NCBI GenBank assembly: GCA_002733605.1
Contig: NVWK01000007.1
Span: 1 to 64,000 of the forward strand
From: Robiginitomaculum sp.
GTDB lineage: Bacteria > Pseudomonadota > Alphaproteobacteria > Caulobacterales > Maricaulaceae
Direction of reading: 5' to 3'
DNA length: 64,000 nt
The first letter of the stretch is position 1; the number at the start of each line of letters is the position of its first letter. The notes under the pieces are model-generated. The model ran no database searches and was not told the DNA's origin. It saw only the letters and a list, made by a program, of their open reading frames with translations. A program made the translations under genes and the position numbers. This document shows, in pieces, positions 1 through 8,352 of this stretch.

Positions 1-572
1 TCGAGCAAGGCGCCGAGAAACCCATCCATCCACCATTCCGCCATACTTTCACCAGGGTGTTGACGCGCAATTAGCCATAGAACTTTTTTGCCGGATGCGG
101 GAGTGCCTATTGTCAATTTATCTAGGTTCTGCCCATCCAAAGTTTGTCCAAGAACAGTCGCAAGCACGCCCTTGCATTGAACTGATCTCGCAATCAATTC
201 CGCATGTCGTTCCATTGTATATGGGGCGAAATATGCATAATAAACTGCGTCTTGTTCAGGTGTATGCGCAATGACAAGCTCACCATTTATAAATTCAGTT
301 GGCACACGAAACCAGTTGGTTTTATCATAGGATGCACAGGAATTATAGTCTTCCCACCCGCCTGTAAAAGCCGCCCCACTCGCATTTTCAATGGTCATGA
401 CACAAGCTTGGCCTTTTGCTCCACTTAAGCAGAAATGAAACCATTGATAAAAATCTGATTGATTATCTTTTTGTATCGCTAACTTAATATCGTCAGGCGC
501 ATCAGCTTTAAGGCAAATAATATTACCGCTATCAAAATCACTTGTAATGTGCATTGTATCTATCTCATTCAT
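1..572 (-). CDS. M14-family zinc carboxypeptidase, partial (3' end off the window)
   Basis: The visible part is 190 codons from an ATG at 572; the rest lies beyond the left edge. Residues about 1-125 look like the beta-sandwich domain that precedes the peptidase domain in cytosolic-carboxypeptidase-type M14 enzymes. Residues 170-176 read RQHPGES, and H172 with E175 form the HxxE half of the M14 zinc site. No signal peptide is seen, so a cytoplasmic enzyme removing C-terminal residues from peptides or amidated compounds is expected. It begins 2 nt after the stop of the upstream NAGS-like gene, so the two are probably co-transcribed. The second zinc histidine and catalytic glutamate cannot be seen. 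The substrate is unknown. Confidence 0.82.
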   Translation of the reverse strand, partial: MNEIDTMHITSDFDSGNIICLKADAPDDIKLAIQKDNQSDFYQWFHFCLSGAKGQACVMTIENASGAAFTGGWEDYNSCASYDKTNWFRVPTEFINGELVIAHTPEQDAVYYAYFAPYTMERHAELIARSVQCKGVLATVLGQTLDGQNLDKLTIGTPASGKKVLWLIARQHPGESMAEWWMDGFLGALL

Positions 573-574
573 TA

Positions 575-1747
575 TTATTCAAAATCAACAGGGAGAATAG
601 AGGCAGCACGGACTGCATTTAGCATTTCCAAGGCCTCTAAGCCTTTCCAAAACACCCGCCATTCCCCACTTACTTGCATACCGTCACATATTTTCATGTA
701 CCAGTCGTTAAAGGGGTTGTCCTTTTTTGACCGCCAAAATAATTTTGGTACACAAGCGAATAATTCCTGCCATATGTCCGTAGCAATCCCCTCACCTTGC
801 GCTTCTTTCACCACCCAGAACTTACTTAAATAGTGCATCCCTGCAAATTCGTTGATAATCGCACCGCCCCTGTAATCTTTATCCATAAAAATGTGCTGAA
901 CAGGCATTTCAAAGAAATCACCGAGTAATTCCCTCCCAAACGCCTGTTCAATGGATTGCTTTAGTCTTTGAACGTCAAAGTCATTATACGTTTGCCCCCG
1001 CGTAATAACTGCACCGCGTCTTAGAAGCGTCCCTGCCCCCTTCGTCGTAAAGAGTTCGCCTAGCAAGTTTAATGGCGACGCCATAACAAAGGTGCAATGA
1101 TGACAAACATCACTGGCCAGAACGCGCACCGTTTCAAAAATGTGTGATTGGCCAGTACTTAATTTTCGAACATCAATATAATCCATGGCCTTGTCTATAT
1201 TCACCACTGGCACTCTTTGACCGTCAATCCTCAAGCCGCCTGAAGGTTGTAAGAAAATTACTTTAAAAGGTTCAAGTAACCGAACTAGATCATTTAGCCC
1301 TAATGGAGTCGGTTGTTGTCCTCTCTTCCCAACCCCATGTTTCATGCCTGCAAATCCAGAAGGAAGATGTTCTAAGACGACCAAACGTCCATTTCGAGTG
1401 ATTTTTTTTATGCTCGGTATGATTTCGTAAGATGCACAATTTAACTTTGTATTTGAAATGCCAGCTTTATCCAGAGCATGGCACAGTTTTTGGGATTGAA
1501 AATGAATACTCGTCACATCTGCATCAAACTCGCCTAAGAGCAAAACGGGCGTTAAATTCATATCAGAGAGAAATTTCAAATCCGAGATCAGGATTTCAAA
1601 TAACGGATTTTTTAAACATCTTGGATCAATGACAATGATCGCAAATTTTTCAGGCTCTTGACTTTGGAAAATTTGAGCAAAAAATTGCGCGTCTTTTCTT
1701 GAGCCAATAGCACGTAAGCTCGTAATGATTGTCTCGCGCAATGCCAT
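575..1747 (-). CDS. N-acetylglutamate synthase with degenerate kinase-like domain (NAGS/K type)
   Basis: 390 residues. Residues about 30-245 follow the amino-acid-kinase fold of bifunctional NAGS/NAGK proteins; PSGGLRIDG at 168-176 and GAGTLLRRG at 238-246 mark it. Residues about 255-385 are the GNAT-like domain of vertebrate-type NAGS (EFAGMHYLSKFWV around 300, WRSKKDNPFNDWY around 338-350, EWRVFWKGLE near 362). The expected product is N-acetylglutamate made from acetyl-CoA and glutamate, the first step of arginine synthesis. The kinase motifs are lost: where relatives have KVGG the protein has VIDP (residues 39-42), and the HGAGP loop is LGEFD. Kinase activity is therefore unlikely, and the domain may serve for arginine sensing or assembly. 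AGGA lies 9 nt before the ATG. A full argB should exist elsewhere in the genome. Confidence 0.82.
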   Translation of the reverse strand: MALRETIITSLRAIGSRKDAQFFAQIFQSQEPEKFAIIVIDPRCLKNPLFEILISDLKFLSDMNLTPVLLLGEFDADVTSIHFQSQKLCHALDKAGISNTKLNCASYEIIPSIKKITRNGRLVVLEHLPSGFAGMKHGVGKRGQQPTPLGLNDLVRLLEPFKVIFLQPSGGLRIDGQRVPVVNIDKAMDYIDVRKLSTGQSHIFETVRVLASDVCHHCTFVMASPLNLLGELFTTKGAGTLLRRGAVITRGQTYNDFDVQRLKQSIEQAFGRELLGDFFEMPVQHIFMDKDYRGGAIINEFAGMHYLSKFWVVKEAQGEGIATDIWQELFACVPKLFWRSKKDNPFNDWYMKICDGMQVSGEWRVFWKGLEALEMLNAVRAASILPVDFE

Positions 1748-1979
1748 AATATTTATCCTAGTTTATGAGGGCGCGTAAAACTTGATCCCATACGTGTAGT
1801 CTTATTACATAACCCGTACATATAAAAGCGGGGAATTCACTGGAAATTCACGTTAAGAACATGCCAAATGGCACTTATCACATGAAAATTAACCGCATAA
1901 GTAGAAAATATAAGCTTGCGGTATCGCAAGGCACCCGTTAGTTATTTTATGGTTAATAAACAATAAATGGGAGGCCAAT
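1748..1979. other. Divergent intergenic region
   Basis: This spacer separates the NAGS-like gene (minus) from the DUF2853 gene (plus) and must hold both promoters. It is A+T-rich. Visible elements are a short near-palindrome TGCCAAATGGCA at 1862-1873 and a hairpin CTTGCG-gtat-CGCAAG at 1915-1930. No confident -35/-10 pair was chosen. Confidence 0.4.
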
Positions 1980-2303
1980 ATGGCAAAAGCTGCAGACTAT
2001 ATGGACAATGTAAAGAAATATGATAGCGGAGCAAGTGAAGCCGTTATTCAAAAAATATGCAATTATCTAGGCATTGCACTTACAAATAGAGACTCATCCC
2101 TTGTGTCTTGTTCCGACCAAACAGAAATTGACCGGGTTGTGAAAGGGTTTTGTGCAAAGAAACTTGGACAAAATGCAAGTGATGCTCAAACTGCGTGTGA
2201 AGCTGTATGTGCGACCATGAAAGAAGACCGGATGAAGTCTCGTGTGACCTTCTACTATCTTCTCGCTAAAAATTCGGGTGGTTTAGGCCAATTTGGCGGC
2301 TAG
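1980..2303 (+). CDS. DUF2853 family protein
   Basis: 107 residues, soluble, with no signal peptide or membrane segment. The N-terminal pattern (ADYMDNVKKYDSGASEAVIQ), the central ALTNRDSSLVSCSDQTE segment (about residues 33-49) and the C-terminal KSRVTFYYLLAK (about 86-97) are the conserved blocks of DUF2853, a small mostly helical family common in Alphaproteobacteria. Its function is not known. A strong ribosome site GGGAGG sits 5 nt before the ATG. It stands alone with an intrinsic terminator behind it, so it is probably a monocistronic transcript. Confidence 0.85.
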   Translation: MAKAADYMDNVKKYDSGASEAVIQKICNYLGIALTNRDSSLVSCSDQTEIDRVVKGFCAKKLGQNASDAQTACEAVCATMKEDRMKSRVTFYYLLAKNSGGLGQFGG

Positions 2304-2322
2304 TCACCCAATACATTACCGT

Positions 2323-2354
2323 AAAAATCCCCGCCTCGTTGCGGGGATTTTTTT
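2323..2354 (+). terminator. Rho-independent terminator after the DUF2853 gene
   Basis: Perfect arms AAAAATCCCCGC (2323-2334) and GCGGGGATTTTT (2341-2352) around a 6-nt loop, running into a T tract. It begins about 20 nt after the stop codon. Confidence 0.92.
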
Positions 2355-2404
2355 TGCCCTATTCACAAAGCGGTCTTTCTTTTTAAACCATTACCCCCTA
2401 TATA

Positions 2405-2766
2405 AAGGGTGCTGGCTTGCCAGCTATGACGATAAACGCGCGTATAATAAGCAGGCTGGACCCGGGGGCGGTACCCGGCGGCTCCACCATAACTTCCCGC
2501 ATTTGGGTGGTTTTGACGGGGCCGAAATAGAATCGACAGATGTGTAAAACCGTTAGCTTTCGTCCGGATTGGTACCGATAAATGCCTAATTACAGTAGTT
2601 GCAAATGACAACACAACTGAAGAGTTTGCTCTCGCCGCGTAAGCAGCGCGAACATCTCGCTTTTAACTCCTAGCCCTTCAGACGGCTAGGCGGGCTTCGG
2701 GGGTAGCTGGCAACAGAAACCCCCACTTTATTCTGGCGGGTTGCCGCCGGCCAACCCAACCCGCAC
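2405..2766 (+). ncRNA. ssrA: Circularly permuted two-piece tmRNA
   Basis: This is tmRNA, which rescues stalled ribosomes and adds a degradation tag. The acceptor piece comes first: T stem CCGGG/CCCGG (2462-2466, 2474-2478) and the acceptor strand CGGCTCC at 2479-2485 with ACCA to 2489. After an excised spacer, the coding piece starts at 2518 with GGGGCCG, which pairs fully with the acceptor strand. The tag frame starts at GCA 2601 and ends at TAA 2640-2642, reading ANDNTTEEFALAA. Downstream helices CCTAGCC/GGCTAGG (2669-2690), GGGGGT/ACCCCC (2699-2724) and GCGGGTTG/CAACCCGC (2736-2764) match the pseudoknot region. This permuted layout is typical of Alphaproteobacteria. The 5' end of the acceptor piece and the 3' end of the coding piece are approximate. 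Confidence 0.95.
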
Positions 2767-2797
2767 TTATTTACACTCCCGGTCAGTCGCGACGCTC

Positions 2798-2827
2798 CTT
2801 CCTCGCGCCCTGAGCAAAGCGAGGAAG
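2798..2827 (+). repeat. Inverted repeat downstream of tmRNA
   Basis: Perfect 9-bp arms CTTCCTCGC (2798-2806) and GCGAGGAAG (2819-2827) with a 12-nt loop. The nearest T run (2848-2852) is 20 nt further on, so this may be a processing signal or a poor terminator for ssrA rather than a classic one. The remaining spacer up to sspB shows no gene. Confidence 0.6.
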
Positions 2828-2972
2828 TACCCTTGGGGTGCCTCTTGTTTTTACATTCCTACACTTCCTGTCAGGAGATGAGTGGATGGATGCGGATAAA
2901 TGCCCGTAATCCCCTGTTGATTCTCCCTGTAATTCCCTTAGTTTGGCTCTAAATAGATTCAGGAGTACGGCT

Positions 2973-3572
2973 TTGTCGCAAGATTTGATGAATTATGATA
3001 AGATGACGCAACTGGCGCTACGGGGCGTGGTGCGTGATGCTATTCGGCGTGTTCTTCGTGAAGACGGCCTGCCCGGGGCCCATCATTTTTACATCACATT
3101 CCTGACCCGCTTTCCGGGTGTGGATATTGATGAGGCGCTGGCTAAAAAGTACGAAGAAGAAATTACTGTCGTGCTTGAGCACCAGTATTGGGATTTGGTG
3201 GCGGCAGACGATCATTTCGAGGTTACACTTAAATTCGGCGGTGTGCCGAAATATCTGTCTGTGCCCTATACCGCTATTACCCGTTTTCATGATCCAAGTG
3301 TCGGATTTGCCATGCAGTTTGATCCACCGGAAGAAATGCAAGATCAGCCGCCTGCTGTGGCGCACTTGAAACCGGCACCTCTTGCGCCGGTACCGGTTGC
3401 GGAAATCAAGCCGGAACCGGCTCCGAAAAAACCGAAGAAGACGGCCCCGAAAATAAAGGCCGAACCAGCGCCTGTGCCCATTGATGATGTCGTTGATGAT
3501 GATGACGGGCCGGATGATGGTGGAGATGACGGCAATAAAATTGTCAGCCTCGACGCTTTTCGTAAAAAATAA
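2973..3572 (+). CDS. sspB: SspB, ClpXP specificity-enhancing adaptor
   Basis: SspB binds ssrA-tagged proteins and hands them to ClpXP. A TTG at 2973 is chosen as start: AGGAG at 2961-2965 is 7 nt upstream, and the resulting MSQDLMNYD start resembles alphaproteobacterial SspB. This gives 199 residues. The folded peptide-binding domain covers about residues 5-120 ([38 protein letters not shown]). It is followed by a Pro/Lys/Glu-rich linker, an acidic stretch, and the C-terminal tail [10 protein letters not shown], the expected ClpX-docking motif. A downstream ATG at 2988 is the alternative start. The tmRNA gene lies just upstream and fumC follows at 38 nt. Confidence 0.93.
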   Translation: MSQDLMNYDKMTQLALRGVVRDAIRRVLREDGLPGAHHFYITFLTRFPGVDIDEALAKKYEEEITVVLEHQYWDLVAADDHFEVTLKFGGVPKYLSVPYTAITRFHDPSVGFAMQFDPPEEMQDQPPAVAHLKPAPLAPVPVAEIKPEPAPKKPKKTAPKIKAEPAPVPIDDVVDDDDGPDDGGDDGNKIVSLDAFRKK

Positions 3573-3610
3573 ATACCAGAAAATCGCAGAAAAAATCACA
3601 GGACGATGTC

Positions 3611-5017
3611 ATGAGTAAAACGCCCGCCCCTAAGCTCCGCGTAGAATCGGATAGTTTTGGCAAATTAAAAGTGCCCGCAGATAAATATTACGGGGCGCAA
3701 ACGGCGCGGTCTCTGATTAACTTCCCGATTGGCATCGAAATCATGCCCAATTCGGTTGTGCGGGCCTTGGGCGTGATTAAACGCTCGGCGGCGCTGGCCA
3801 ATAAATCTTTGAAAAATCTGGACGCTAAGCGCACAAAGGCGATCGTACGTGCGGCCTCGGAAGTGGCCGAGGGCAAGCTGGATGACAATTTTCCGCTGTC
3901 GATCTGGCAAACCGGTTCAGGTACACAGTCGAACATGAATGCAAATGAAGTCATTGCCAACCGCGCCATTGAAATTCTGGGCGGCGTAATCGGCTCCAAA
4001 GACCCGGTTCATCCAAATGACCATGTTAACCGCAGCCAGTCGTCAAATGATACCTTCCCGACCGCTATGCATATTGCGGCGGCAGAGGAAATCCATCATC
4101 GGCTCCTGCCCGCTCTGCAAACCTTGCGCAATGCATTGAATGACAAATCGCAAGAGTACAAAAGCATCATCAAAATAGGCAGAACCCACACTCAGGATGC
4201 AACGCCTGTCACTCTGGGGCAAGAATTTTCAGGCTATGTGACCCAAGTCGACAATGGCATCAAGCGGGTTAAACTGGGCTTGAAAGAGCTGATGCCCCTC
4301 GCCCAAGGCGGCACGGCCGTCGGCACTGGTTTGAACGCCAAACCCGGATTTGCCAAAGCGTTTGCGCAAGAAGTGGCTAGCTATACCAAGCTCCCGTTCA
4401 TAACGGCACCAAACAAGTTCGAAGCCCTCGCCGCCCATGACGCCTATGTTTCGGCCCACGGTGCGCTCAATACGGTCGCGGTTAGCCTGTATAAAATTGC
4501 CAATGATATTCGTTTTCTAGCCTCTGGCCCGCGTTCCGGTCTTGGCGAGATCAGCTTGCCTGCCAACGAGCCCGGCTCGTCGATCATGCCCGGCAAAGTC
4601 AATCCGACCCAGTGCGAAGCCCTGACCATGGTCTGTACCCAAGTTATGGGCAACCAGACCACAATGAGTGTCGCCGGTTCCCAAGGCCATTTCGAGTTGA
4701 ATGTCTACAAGCCTGTCATGGTTTACAATATGATCCAGTCGATCCGCCTGCTTTCAGATGCCAGTGCCAGTTTTTCCGAGCGCTGCGTTACCGGCATCAC
4801 AGCCAATGAAGACCAGATCAAACAATTGTTAAATCGCTCGCTGATGCTGGTCACGGCCCTCGCCCCGACCATTGGCTATGACGCCGCCACCAAAGTCGCC
4901 AAGACCGCCCACAAACGCGGTACGACTTTGCGCGAAGAAGCGGTCCGTCTTGGCTATGTTACCGAGAAAGAATTCGATAAGGTTGTACGTCCCGAATTGA
5001 TGATCAAGCCACGCTAA
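3611..5017 (+). CDS. fumC: Class II fumarate hydratase
   Basis: 468 residues, the usual length for this family. It reversibly hydrates fumarate to L-malate in the citric acid cycle, as a cytoplasmic homotetramer without an iron-sulfur cluster. The family signature [11 protein letters not shown] lies near residues 320-330, and the conserved [17 protein letters not shown] and [10 protein letters not shown] segments are intact. The stop codon overlaps the start of the following DUF4169 gene by one base (TAATG), so translation is probably coupled. The order sspB-fumC-DUF4169-ribbon-helix-helix is commonly seen in Alphaproteobacteria. Confidence 0.97.
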   Translation: MSKTPAPKLRVESDSFGKLKVPADKYYGAQTARSLINFPIGIEIMPNSVVRALGVIKRSAALANKSLKNLDAKRTKAIVRAASEVAEGKLDDNFPLSIWQTGSGTQSNMNANEVIANRAIEILGGVIGSKDPVHPNDHVNRSQSSNDTFPTAMHIAAAEEIHHRLLPALQTLRNALNDKSQEYKSIIKIGRTHTQDATPVTLGQEFSGYVTQVDNGIKRVKLGLKELMPLAQGGTAVGTGLNAKPGFAKAFAQEVASYTKLPFITAPNKFEALAAHDAYVSAHGALNTVAVSLYKIANDIRFLASGPRSGLGEISLPANEPGSSIMPGKVNPTQCEALTMVCTQVMGNQTTMSVAGSQGHFELNVYKPVMVYNMIQSIRLLSDASASFSERCVTGITANEDQIKQLLNRSLMLVTALAPTIGYDAATKVAKTAHKRGTTLREEAVRLGYVTEKEFDKVVRPELMIKPR

Positions 5018-5196
5018 TGGCAGATAATGTCGTCCATTTTAAATCGGCGAAAAAGCGTGCGGGCTACGCGAAGAAAGATACGCAAGCTTCTGAAAATAGA
5101 CTCAAATTTGGGCGTACCAAGGCTGAAAAATCCGTTGAAAGTTTAGAAGGCAAGCGTACGAAGAGCAATCTTGATGCCCATAAGCTGGACACATAA
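5017..5196 (+). CDS. DUF4169 family small protein
   Basis: A 59-residue basic protein starting [17 protein letters not shown]. The conserved core ENRLKFGRTKAEK (about residues 25-37) and the LDAHKLD tail identify DUF4169, a family of about 60 residues found next to fumC in many Alphaproteobacteria. The function is not known. The ATG overlaps the fumC stop by one base and its own stop overlaps the next ATG by one base, so all three genes are likely translated in a coupled way. Confidence 0.88.
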   Translation: MADNVVHFKSAKKRAGYAKKDTQASENRLKFGRTKAEKSVESLEGKRTKSNLDAHKLDT

Positions 5197-5432
5197 TGCC
5201 TCAAATCGGTCGTCAGAAGCGTTCGCTCTCCATTCATGGCCACCGCACGTCTTTGTCTCTGGAGCCAGAGTTTTGGAACGTAATTGATACGGCCGCCCAA
5301 AAGGCCAACACCTCTCTTGCCAGTTTTATTACCGAGCTCGACGATACCCGCACAGACGAAGATAGCGCCTATGGCCTCGCCGCCTATTTGCGGCTTTGGG
5401 TGTTGCGACATGTTCAGAATGGACAGCCCTGA
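5196..5432 (+). CDS. Ribbon-helix-helix domain protein
   Basis: 78 residues. The pattern HGHRTSLSLEPEFWNVIDTAAQ followed by SLASFITELD is a ribbon-helix-helix fold of the RHH_4 type: a short beta strand and two helices that dimerise to contact DNA. It may regulate its own operon, but no target is evident from the sequence. The start codon overlaps the DUF4169 stop by one base, making it the last gene of the fumC unit; the helicase gene follows after about 45 nt. Confidence 0.85.
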   Translation: MPQIGRQKRSLSIHGHRTSLSLEPEFWNVIDTAAQKANTSLASFITELDDTRTDEDSAYGLAAYLRLWVLRHVQNGQP

Positions 5433-5476
5433 AATAGCTATTGGCAAACCTGCAATGTTTGCCTTATGTTCCGCCT

Positions 5477-7840
5477 ATGTCTGCACCTGATTCTAGACCT
5501 TTATCCATTTCCGAGCGCGCCCAACAACAAATGATGTCGGGTCGGGCAAGTGCTATGGTCCAACCCTATTTGGAAGGCCTAAACCCCGAGCAGAAAGAGG
5601 CCGTAGAGCATCTGGATGGGCCGATATTGGTGCTGGCGGGGGCTGGCACGGGCAAGACCCGTGTGCTGACATGCCGCCTCGCCCATATCCTGTCTCTTGG
5701 CAAAGCCTATCCCTCACAAATCCTGTCTGTGACATTTACCAATAAGGCAGCGCGGGAAATGCGCGTACGGGTTGGCAGTTTAATCGGAGCAGAGGTTGAA
5801 GGCTTGCCGTGGCTTGGCACTTTTCATTCGATTGCAGCGAAAATATTACGGATACATGCGGAACTGGTCGGATTGAAATCTGCATTTACCATTCTGGATA
5901 CGGATGACCAGTTGCGCCTGTTAAAGCAGATATTGAAGGCCGAGAACATTGATGAGAAGCGCTGGACACCCCGCCATTTAGCCCATTTGATTGATGGCTG
6001 GAAAAACAAGGGCAAAACGCCGGACAAGCTTTCTGCCAGTGATGGACACGGGTTTGCAGGCGGTAAAGGCAAACATCTGTATACGATTTATCAAGACCGG
6101 CTTAAAACCCTGAACGCCTGTGATTTCGGGGATTTGCTGTTGCATAATCTGACGATTTTCCAAACATATCCAGACGTGTTGGCCAAATACCACGCCAAGT
6201 TCAAATATCTGCTGGTGGACGAGTATCAAGATACCAATGTGTGCCAGTATCTGTGGCTACGCTTGCTGGCGCAAGGCTCGCAAAATCTGTGTGTTGTCGG
6301 GGATGATGACCAGTCAATTTATGGTTGGCGCGGGGCGGAAGTGGACAATATTTTACGCTTCGAGAAGGATTTCCCCGGTGCAAAAGTGGTACGGCTTGAG
6401 CGTAATTACCGCTCGACCGAGCATATTCTGGCCGCCGCCTCCGGTCTCATTTCTGCCAATCAAGACCGGCTTGGCAAAACCCTGTGGACGGACGAGGAAG
6501 GCGGCGAGAAAGTCGTCGTCTCCGGCGTCTGGGACGGGGCGGCAGAGGCGCGGGCGATCTGCACCGAGATCGAAAACTGGAAAAGTCTGGGTCGGTCTTA
6601 TGAGGAGACGGCGGTGCTGGTGCGGGCCTCGCGGCAAATGCGGAGCTTTGAGGAACGATTTATTATGCTGGGCCTGCCCTACCGCGTCATTGGCGGTCCG
6701 CGTTTCTTCGAGAGGGCCGAAATCCGTGATGCCCACGCCTATCTGCGGATTGTAAGATCGGAGACCGATGATCTCGCTTTTGAACGCATTGTAAATACGC
6801 CCAAGCGCGGCATTGGTGCAACCTCGGTGCAAAAACTGCAAATGGCGGCGCGAATGATGGGCATCAGCCTTGAGGCTGCGACCCGGCAAATCGTGAAAAC
6901 CGATGAAATTCGCGGCAAGGCCCGCTCGTCCTTGCGGGCATTTTTGCTGGATATAGACCGCTGGCGCAATGATATGCGCACCGTATCGCACACGGAGTTG
7001 GCCGAGAAAATCCTCGATGAAAGCGGCTATACCCAGATGTGGCGCGAGGACAAAAGCCCGAAAGCCGAGGGCCGTCTTGAAAATCTGAAAGAGCTTATTC
7101 AGGCCATGGGCGAGTTCGACACCCTCAACGCCTATATGGAGCATGTCAGCCTTGTGCTTGATGCGGAAACCGGAGAATCTGAGGAAGAAATTAGCCTGAT
7201 GACCCTGCATGCGGCCAAAGGCCTCGAATTTCCACTGGTGTTTTTGCCCGGTTGGGAAGACGGTACCTTCCCGTCCCAAAAATCTCTGGACGAAAGCGGC
7301 ATGGCGGGTCTTGAGGAAGAGCGCCGGCTTGCCTATGTCGGCATTACCCGTGCGCGCGAACGGGCTGAGATTTACTTCGCGGCCAACCGTCAGATTTACG
7401 GCCAGTGGCAGACCTCTCTCCCCTCGCGCTTTATTGACGAATTGCCGGCCGAGCATGTGGATGTCAAATCCGATACGGGGTATTTTGATACCCAATCATC
7501 TGGGCATAGTGGCGGATATGGTGGCAGATATAGTGATGGACATAGCAGCATGTCCAAGCGGTTTGTCGAGAGCTTTGATGATGGGCATCAGACCCAGCGC
7601 ACCGGGCCAAGTTCTCCGGGCTGGAAACGCTATCAGCAAAACAAAAACCGGACGATTGAAGGTGTGGCCATCCGCAAGCCGGTTAAAGATACAGGTACAA
7701 ACTTTGCCATTGGCGAACGCATTTTCCACCAAAAATTCGGCTATGGCCGTATTGTTAGTGCAAACGGCAACAAATTGGATGTGCAGTTTGAAAAAGCAGG
7801 TCAGAAAAAAGTACTCGACGGTTTTGTGGAACGGACGTAG
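5477..7840 (+). CDS. uvrD: UvrD/PcrA-family ATP-dependent DNA helicase
   Basis: 787 residues from the ATG at 5477; a TTG at 5441 would add 12 residues, and neither has a clear ribosome site. A superfamily 1A 3'-5' helicase for nucleotide excision and mismatch repair. Motifs in order: Walker A AGAGTGKT (54-61), DEYQDTN (II), GDDDQSIYGWRGA (III), ERNYRS (IV), TLHAAKGLEFP (V) and VGITRAR (VI). The C-terminal stretch after a Gly/Ser/His-rich linker (GERIFHQKFGYGRIV) is the small Tudor-like domain that contacts RNA polymerase in PcrA/UvrD. It lies on the same strand as the fumC unit and may be read through from it. Confidence 0.93.
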   Translation: MSAPDSRPLSISERAQQQMMSGRASAMVQPYLEGLNPEQKEAVEHLDGPILVLAGAGTGKTRVLTCRLAHILSLGKAYPSQILSVTFTNKAAREMRVRVGSLIGAEVEGLPWLGTFHSIAAKILRIHAELVGLKSAFTILDTDDQLRLLKQILKAENIDEKRWTPRHLAHLIDGWKNKGKTPDKLSASDGHGFAGGKGKHLYTIYQDRLKTLNACDFGDLLLHNLTIFQTYPDVLAKYHAKFKYLLVDEYQDTNVCQYLWLRLLAQGSQNLCVVGDDDQSIYGWRGAEVDNILRFEKDFPGAKVVRLERNYRSTEHILAAASGLISANQDRLGKTLWTDEEGGEKVVVSGVWDGAAEARAICTEIENWKSLGRSYEETAVLVRASRQMRSFEERFIMLGLPYRVIGGPRFFERAEIRDAHAYLRIVRSETDDLAFERIVNTPKRGIGATSVQKLQMAARMMGISLEAATRQIVKTDEIRGKARSSLRAFLLDIDRWRNDMRTVSHTELAEKILDESGYTQMWREDKSPKAEGRLENLKELIQAMGEFDTLNAYMEHVSLVLDAETGESEEEISLMTLHAAKGLEFPLVFLPGWEDGTFPSQKSLDESGMAGLEEERRLAYVGITRARERAEIYFAANRQIYGQWQTSLPSRFIDELPAEHVDVKSDTGYFDTQSSGHSGGYGGRYSDGHSSMSKRFVESFDDGHQTQRTGPSSPGWKRYQQNKNRTIEGVAIRKPVKDTGTNFAIGERIFHQKFGYGRIVSANGNKLDVQFEKAGQKKVLDGFVERT

Positions 7841-7924
7841 AAAAATTTTGATTTCCACACGGACGTCCTTACCCTACACTCTAAATTCAATTCACGTGAA
7901 TTGTGCAAACCGGGTGGTTTTATA

Positions 7925-8350
7925 ATGTTTATACAAATTTTTCTGGGTTCTATTCTCATTACAGCAACCATAGTGATCGAAGTCATTTTTATTCAGATCG
8001 CCATTAAAGGGCTTCGGCGCTGGGGGCCACATTATCTCAACAGTCACCGTCTCTCGCATCAGATTATATTGCTGTCCGCCTCAACACTTTGGTTGCTTAC
8101 GGCGCTCAGTCTTTCCATCTGGATATGGGCCTTTGCCTTTTGGAGCATGGGGATATTCGAGCCCCTTGAACGAGCCTTGTATTTTTCAATGGTGGCCTTT
8201 ACCACCCTCGGATTTGGCGATGTAACCCTGCCGCAAGACTGGCGTTTACTCTCGGGGATTATTGCCGCAAATGGCCTTGTGCTGTTTGGACTTAATACGG
8301 CCTTTCTGATCGAAATTTTGCACCGGATACTGAGCGCAAGCGAAAGATAA
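7925..8350 (+). CDS. Two-TM potassium-channel-like protein
   Basis: 141 residues from the ATG at 7925, which has GGGTGG 7 nt upstream; an earlier TTG at 7901 is less likely. There is an N-terminal membrane segment (about 3-25), a second one (about 45-70), a re-entrant pore helix with the filter-like TTLGFGDVTLP (about 98-108), and a last membrane segment (about 115-135). The filter reads LGFGD, close to the TVGYGD potassium filter, so an ion channel of the Ion_trans_2 type is likely. There is no cytoplasmic regulatory (RCK) domain. It ends 2 nt before prmA. Confidence 0.82.
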   Translation: MFIQIFLGSILITATIVIEVIFIQIAIKGLRRWGPHYLNSHRLSHQIILLSASTLWLLTALSLSIWIWAFAFWSMGIFEPLERALYFSMVAFTTLGFGDVTLPQDWRLLSGIIAANGLVLFGLNTAFLIEILHRILSASER

Positions 8351-8352
8351 TC

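Noticed and set aside
2443..2448. TATAAT as the -10 of a promoter for the tmRNA coding piece
   Set aside because: It lies inside the acceptor piece of the permuted tmRNA, and the best -35 (TTGCCA) is 20 nt away. The pieces are cut from one precursor.
6353..7495. A 380-codon open frame antisense to the helicase gene
   Set aside because: It lies fully within the helicase frame, has no family signature and no ribosome site; it is a composition shadow.
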